Assembly: GCA_023301405.1 (NCBI GenBank) | Contig: JALZUX010000669.1 | Location: 1 to 7,584, forward strand | Source of the DNA: Granulosicoccaceae bacterium | Lineage (GTDB): Bacteria; Pseudomonadota; Gammaproteobacteria; Granulosicoccales; Granulosicoccaceae | DNA length: 7,584 nt | Reading direction: 5' to 3' | Shown: piece by piece, positions 7,066 to 7,584 of the stretch | How positions within the stretch are numbered: position 1 is the first letter of the stretch | Layout of the letters: every line of letters begins with the position of its first letter | Notes under the pieces: model-generated | Seen by the model: only the letters and a program-made list of their open reading frames with translations | Database searches by the model: none | Told to the model about the DNA's origin: nothing | Program-made: the position numbers and the translations under genes

Positions 7066-7281
7066 TGACAAAACGAAGTGGTGTGTTTTCTATGAACCTG
7101 CCCTGAAGTTCAACACTTATTGTCAGCCGCTAATTGTGTTCCGTGCGGCTAACCGCTCTACAGGCGTACCCCTCTCTAAGGTGAAGTGCTAAGGGAAGTT
7201 AAGACCCGGTAAGCAAACTCCCGGTTTCACTCTATTATCGCTACAAATCCCTTTGTTCCATCAATTTCGGTGCATTGACAA
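7066..7281. other. Intergenic gap between bioY terminator and convergent partial gene
   Basis: No gene is seen in these 216 bases. Two weak features are a six-pair inverted repeat AGCCGC (7125-7130) and GCGGCT (7145-7150) with a 14-base loop and no T tract, and a short direct repeat CCCGGT within 7204-7226. Either may be chance. A terminator for the minus-strand gene would be expected here but none is convincing. Confidence 0.4.
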
Positions 7282-7584
7282 TCAGCGTTTACTTTTGGCT
7301 TTGCCCTTGGTTGAGTTGCTTCTTGTTGCTGCCGCGGGGCGTGTGCGGGAGGTAGGTGCTTTTTTCCGTCTGCCAGCACCGGCCGTGGCTCTATTTCCAG
7401 AACTGCTCTGAGCAGCCTCATTCAGCCCGTGCTCTCTTGGTGGTAAGCCGGTATGTTGTGTCAAGATAGTACCTGGCATTGGCTTGCCGGGCTTACGAGT
7501 GCCAGTGCTGTTTTTGCGTCTCGGGCTGTGATAAGCGCCATCGGTCAGTGGTTGCCAGATCGGTATCAAATGTTTTTTACCGTT
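7282..7584 (-). CDS. Partial gene, highly basic C-terminal tail, unrecognised
   Basis: A minus-strand frame is open from the window edge to a TGA at 7282-7284, so the start lies outside. About 100 residues are visible. After KKHLIPIWQPLTDG the sequence becomes a low-complexity, Lys/Arg-, Ser/Thr-, Ala- and Pro-rich tail ending KGKAKSKR. By eye it holds about 20 Lys/Arg against three acidic residues. Such tails occur on RNA- or DNA-binding proteins such as DEAD-box helicases or poly(A) polymerase, but no domain is visible and I do not assign a function. A TTG at 7569 could serve as a start, but it has no ribosome-binding site and the frame stays open beyond it. The gene converges on bioY. An overlapping shorter minus-strand frame at 7227-7421 looks like a shadow of this one. 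Confidence 0.5.
   Translation of the reverse strand, partial: NGKKHLIPIWQPLTDGAYHSPRRKNSTGTRKPGKPMPGTILTQHTGLPPREHGLNEAAQSSSGNRATAGAGRRKKAPTSRTRPAAATRSNSTKGKAKSKR

Noticed and set aside
7125..7150. Inverted repeat AGCCGC/GCGGCT as a terminator for the minus-strand gene
   Set aside because: The loop is 14 bases, the stem only six pairs, and no T tract follows on the minus strand.

Overview
The window looks like chromosomal DNA of a free-living proteobacterium, most likely a gammaproteobacterium of moderate G+C content. This rests on the gammaproteobacterial look of Hpt, the gene density, and short Shine-Dalgarno-led intergenic gaps. The PyrC and PyrE proteins, however, resemble the alphaproteobacterial (Rhodobacterales-type) versions. 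No species can be named from the sequence alone. I see no phage, IS element, CRISPR array, tRNA or rRNA.

Left part (1-2610). A class I glutamine amidotransferase gene on the minus strand (about 825 down to 136) is broken by two in-frame TAG codons, two single-base frameshifts and a small in-frame deletion, yet its family motifs are still easy to read. Divergent from it is an intact two-gene unit: an N-formylglutamate amidohydrolase-family protein, overlapped by 4 bases (ATGA) by a TauE/SafE-family membrane transporter.

Middle (2611-3890). A flavin reductase-family gene on the minus strand converges on the transporter gene, with a small hairpin between them. It is followed by about 450 bases of G/T-rich DNA without a convincing gene, whose right end holds a plausible sigma-70 promoter for pyrC.

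Right part (3891-7584). pyrC (dihydroorotase), pyrE (orotate phosphoribosyltransferase) and hpt (hypoxanthine phosphoribosyltransferase) lie in the same direction with gaps of 59 and 18 bases and probably form one pyrimidine-synthesis/purine-salvage transcription unit. PyrC makes dihydroorotate. PyrE and Hpt both consume PRPP. After a 170-base gap holding a conspicuous bulged hairpin comes bioY, a biotin transporter S-component, which ends in a strong intrinsic terminator. The right edge carries the 3' end of an unrecognised minus-strand gene coding for a very basic tail.

Nothing here amounts to a clear new system. The best leads are the freshly decayed amidotransferase next to an intact amidohydrolase/transporter pair, the alpha-like pyrCE pair, and the bioY leader hairpin.
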